A stretch of 22,896 nucleotides of DNA from NCBI GenBank assembly GCA_910585135.1, contig CAJUEB010000008.1, forward strand, positions 1-22,896, read 5' to 3'. Each line of letters begins with the position of its first letter. Within the stretch, counting starts at the first letter, position 1. Positions 21,917 to 22,896 of this stretch are shown here, in pieces. The notes beneath the pieces were generated by a model. It searched no databases and was not told the DNA's origin. It was given only the letters and a program-made list of their open reading frames with translations. This DNA is from an uncultured Eubacteriales bacterium. GTDB lineage: Bacteria; Bacillota; Clostridia; Peptostreptococcales; Anaerovoracaceae. The translations under genes were made by a program, and so were the position numbers.

Positions 21917-21928
21917 TTCTTTTCCTCC

Positions 21929-22129
21929 TTACTTGCTTAATACCGCTTTGATTCTCTTCAGATCTGCACTGGTTAAAGTTGTTGCCTGCCTCAAGCCTCT
22001 CTTTCTCTTAGGACTCTTCTTCGTAAGGATATGGCTCTTATATGCTTTATGTCTCTTTACTTTTCCTGAACCTGTTATCTTGAATCTTTTGCATGCGCCT
22101 CTATGAGACTTCATTTTGTTCTTTGCCAT
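21929..22129 (-). CDS. rpmI: 50S ribosomal protein L35
   Basis: L35 is a small basic protein of the large ribosomal subunit. The 66-residue sequence shows MAKNKMKSHRGACKRFKITG, the KVKRHKAYKSHILTKKSPKR stretch and the C-terminal LRQATTLTSADLKRIK. GGGAGG lies ten bases before the ATG. It sits between infC and rplT, the standard order. Confidence 0.99.
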   Translation of the reverse strand: MAKNKMKSHRGACKRFKITGSGKVKRHKAYKSHILTKKSPKRKRGLRQATTLTSADLKRIKAVLSK

Positions 22130-22162
22130 GTTATATTTTCCTCCCGTATTATATATTTTCGC

Positions 22163-22678
22163 TTATTTATCGCTTTTTGGCGTAAGAATCATCGTTAAGC
22201 TACGACCTTCGAAATTAGGTTTTTTATCGATCTCGCCTACATCGGAAACAGCTTCGGCAAACTTATTCATCACTTCCATACCTCTGGCAACGTAATCACG
22301 CTCCCTGCCCCGAAACCGCAGGCTGACCTTCAGCTTATCCCCATCCCTCAGGAATTTAGCCCCTGTCTTAGCCTTCACCATGATGTCATGGTCTTCGATA
22401 AAAGTAGATAACCTGATTTCCTTGACTTGCGTCGTCTTCTGTTTTTTACGTGCTTCCTTTTCTTTTTTCTGAAGCTCGTATTTATATTTGCCGTAATCCA
22501 GGATTTTGCAAACAGGCGGACTCGCTTTCGGAGCGATACAAACTAAATCCAGTTTTTTCTGCTCCGACAGGTCAAGCGCTTCTTCCCTCGACATGATTCC
22601 AAGCTGCGACCCGTCCGTATCAATAACTCTCAATTCCTTTGAACGAATTTCTTCGTTGATCATAGCTGTTCTGCTAAT
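22163..22678 (-). CDS. infC: Translation initiation factor IF-3, probable AUU start
   Basis: IF-3 binds the 30S subunit and checks start-codon and initiator-tRNA pairing. The sequence shows the N-domain (MINEEIRSKELRVIDTDGSQ, LGIMSREEALDLSEQKKLDLV, PPVCKILDYGKYKYE), a lysine-rich linker, and the C-domain (VKEIRLS, HDIMVKAK, LKVSLRFRGRE). The first ATG (22663) is 23 bases from the only good ribosome-binding site, GGAGGTG (22686-22692). An in-frame ATT at 22676-22678 stands seven bases after it, giving 171 residues. AUU starts are known for infC and allow IF-3 to limit its own translation. First gene of the infC operon. Confidence 0.95.
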   Translation of the reverse strand: MSRTAMINEEIRSKELRVIDTDGSQLGIMSREEALDLSEQKKLDLVCIAPKASPPVCKILDYGKYKYELQKKEKEARKKQKTTQVKEIRLSTFIEDHDIMVKAKTGAKFLRDGDKLKVSLRFRGRERDYVARGMEVMNKFAEAVSDVGEIDKKPNFEGRSLTMILTPKSDK

Positions 22679-22696
22679 TTTCTTGCACCTCCATTA

Positions 22697-22728
22697 ACCT
22701 GCACCGCAAATCGAAGATTTGAACAGGT
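22697..22728 (-). promoter_or_regulatory. Hairpin just before the infC ribosome-binding site
   Basis: On the minus strand ACCTG-TTC-AAATC pairs with GATTT-(N6)-CAGGT around a three-base loop. It ends four bases before GGAGGTG, so it could affect ribosome access. Confidence 0.45.
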
Positions 22729-22773
22729 CAGGACAAACCCTCCTATCGCCCACAGCGACATTTCCAACATGAT

Positions 22774-22801
22774 AAAAAAGAGCGAATACAAGTATCCGCT
22801 C
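22774..22801 (-). terminator. Attenuator-type terminator in the infC leader
   Basis: GAGCGGATAC and GTATTCGCTC form a ten-pair stem with one wobble on the minus strand (22780-22801), followed by six T residues (22774-22779). It lies about 95 bases before the infC start, inside the leader, so read-through or antitermination is needed for expression. Confidence 0.85.
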
Positions 22802-22896
22802 CAAATCACGTTCATTAAGGCATCATCATATGATATATACCTAAAACTTACCGTTATGAACCTGGGTAGCTTGCGCCTCCAGGTGAGAAGCGGATG
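22802..22896 (-). promoter_or_regulatory. Structured infC leader RNA, probably an L20-type autoregulatory leader (cut by window edge)
   Basis: On the minus strand ACCTGG and CCAGGT enclose a GC-GCAA-GC hairpin with a GNRA loop (about 22860-22885). A second hairpin (GGTATATATCAT with ATGATGATGCC) follows, then the terminator. In Firmicutes the L20 leader upstream of infC-rpmI-rplT senses free L20 and ends transcription early. The position and layout fit, but I cannot confirm the family, and an unrelated small RNA ending at the terminator is possible. Confidence 0.5.

Overview
The window reads as chromosome from a spore-forming, Gram-positive member of the Clostridia (Firmicutes) with moderate GC. 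Three sporulation sigma factors (SigK, SigG, SigE) and the pro-SigE protease SpoIIGA lie within 20 kb. The other genes (NrdR, Cmk, a YlmC/YmxH protein, a glycine riboswitch, a small alarmone synthetase, infC-rpmI-rplT) fit that group. I cannot name the genus. Nearly all genes lie on the minus strand; only sigK at the left edge is on the plus strand.

Layout from left to right. The 3' part of sigK (plus) converges on a class B penicillin-binding protein gene whose promoter carries a perfect 17-bp palindrome. Next is an nrdR-cmk-DUF1015 operon (read right to left) behind a sigma-A-like promoter with two NrdR-box-like sites, then a small PRC-barrel sporulation gene. A sodium:alanine/glycine symporter follows, controlled by a single-aptamer glycine riboswitch and terminator. 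A two-gene unit encodes a RelQ-type (p)ppGpp synthetase and a trigger-factor-like lipoprotein. A YtcJ-type amidohydrolase has a promoter with a palindrome in a long spacer. After about 1 kb of gene-free, repeat-rich DNA comes sigG, then argC-argJ-argB-argD behind a promoter with two ARG-box-like sites, then spoIIGA-sigE. The right end holds the translation operon infC-rpmI-rplT with an attenuator-like leader and a probable AUU start codon for infC.

How the genes work together. SpoIIGA matures pro-SigE in the mother cell, SigG acts later in the forespore and SigK last in the mother cell. The arg genes make ornithine from glutamate by the cyclic acetyl pathway (argA, argF and others are not here) and separate sigE from sigG, which are usually neighbours. 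NrdR and Cmk link to deoxynucleotide supply.

The most unusual feature is not a gene. Many gaps between genes are filled with degenerate tandem arrays, each with its own sequence and mostly with periods of about 30 or 23 bp. Several begin at a stop codon, and one array's units each carry a ribosome-binding-site-like core. The same kind of expansion appears inside argC as five in-frame ten-residue units, and ArgJ has an unusual N-terminal extension of about 70 residues. A ladder of alternating perfect 10-bp inverted repeats lies upstream of ytcJ, and a 207-bp segment with terminal inverted repeats lies between spoIIGA and rplT. All assignments are by eye; no database search, folding or alignment program was run.
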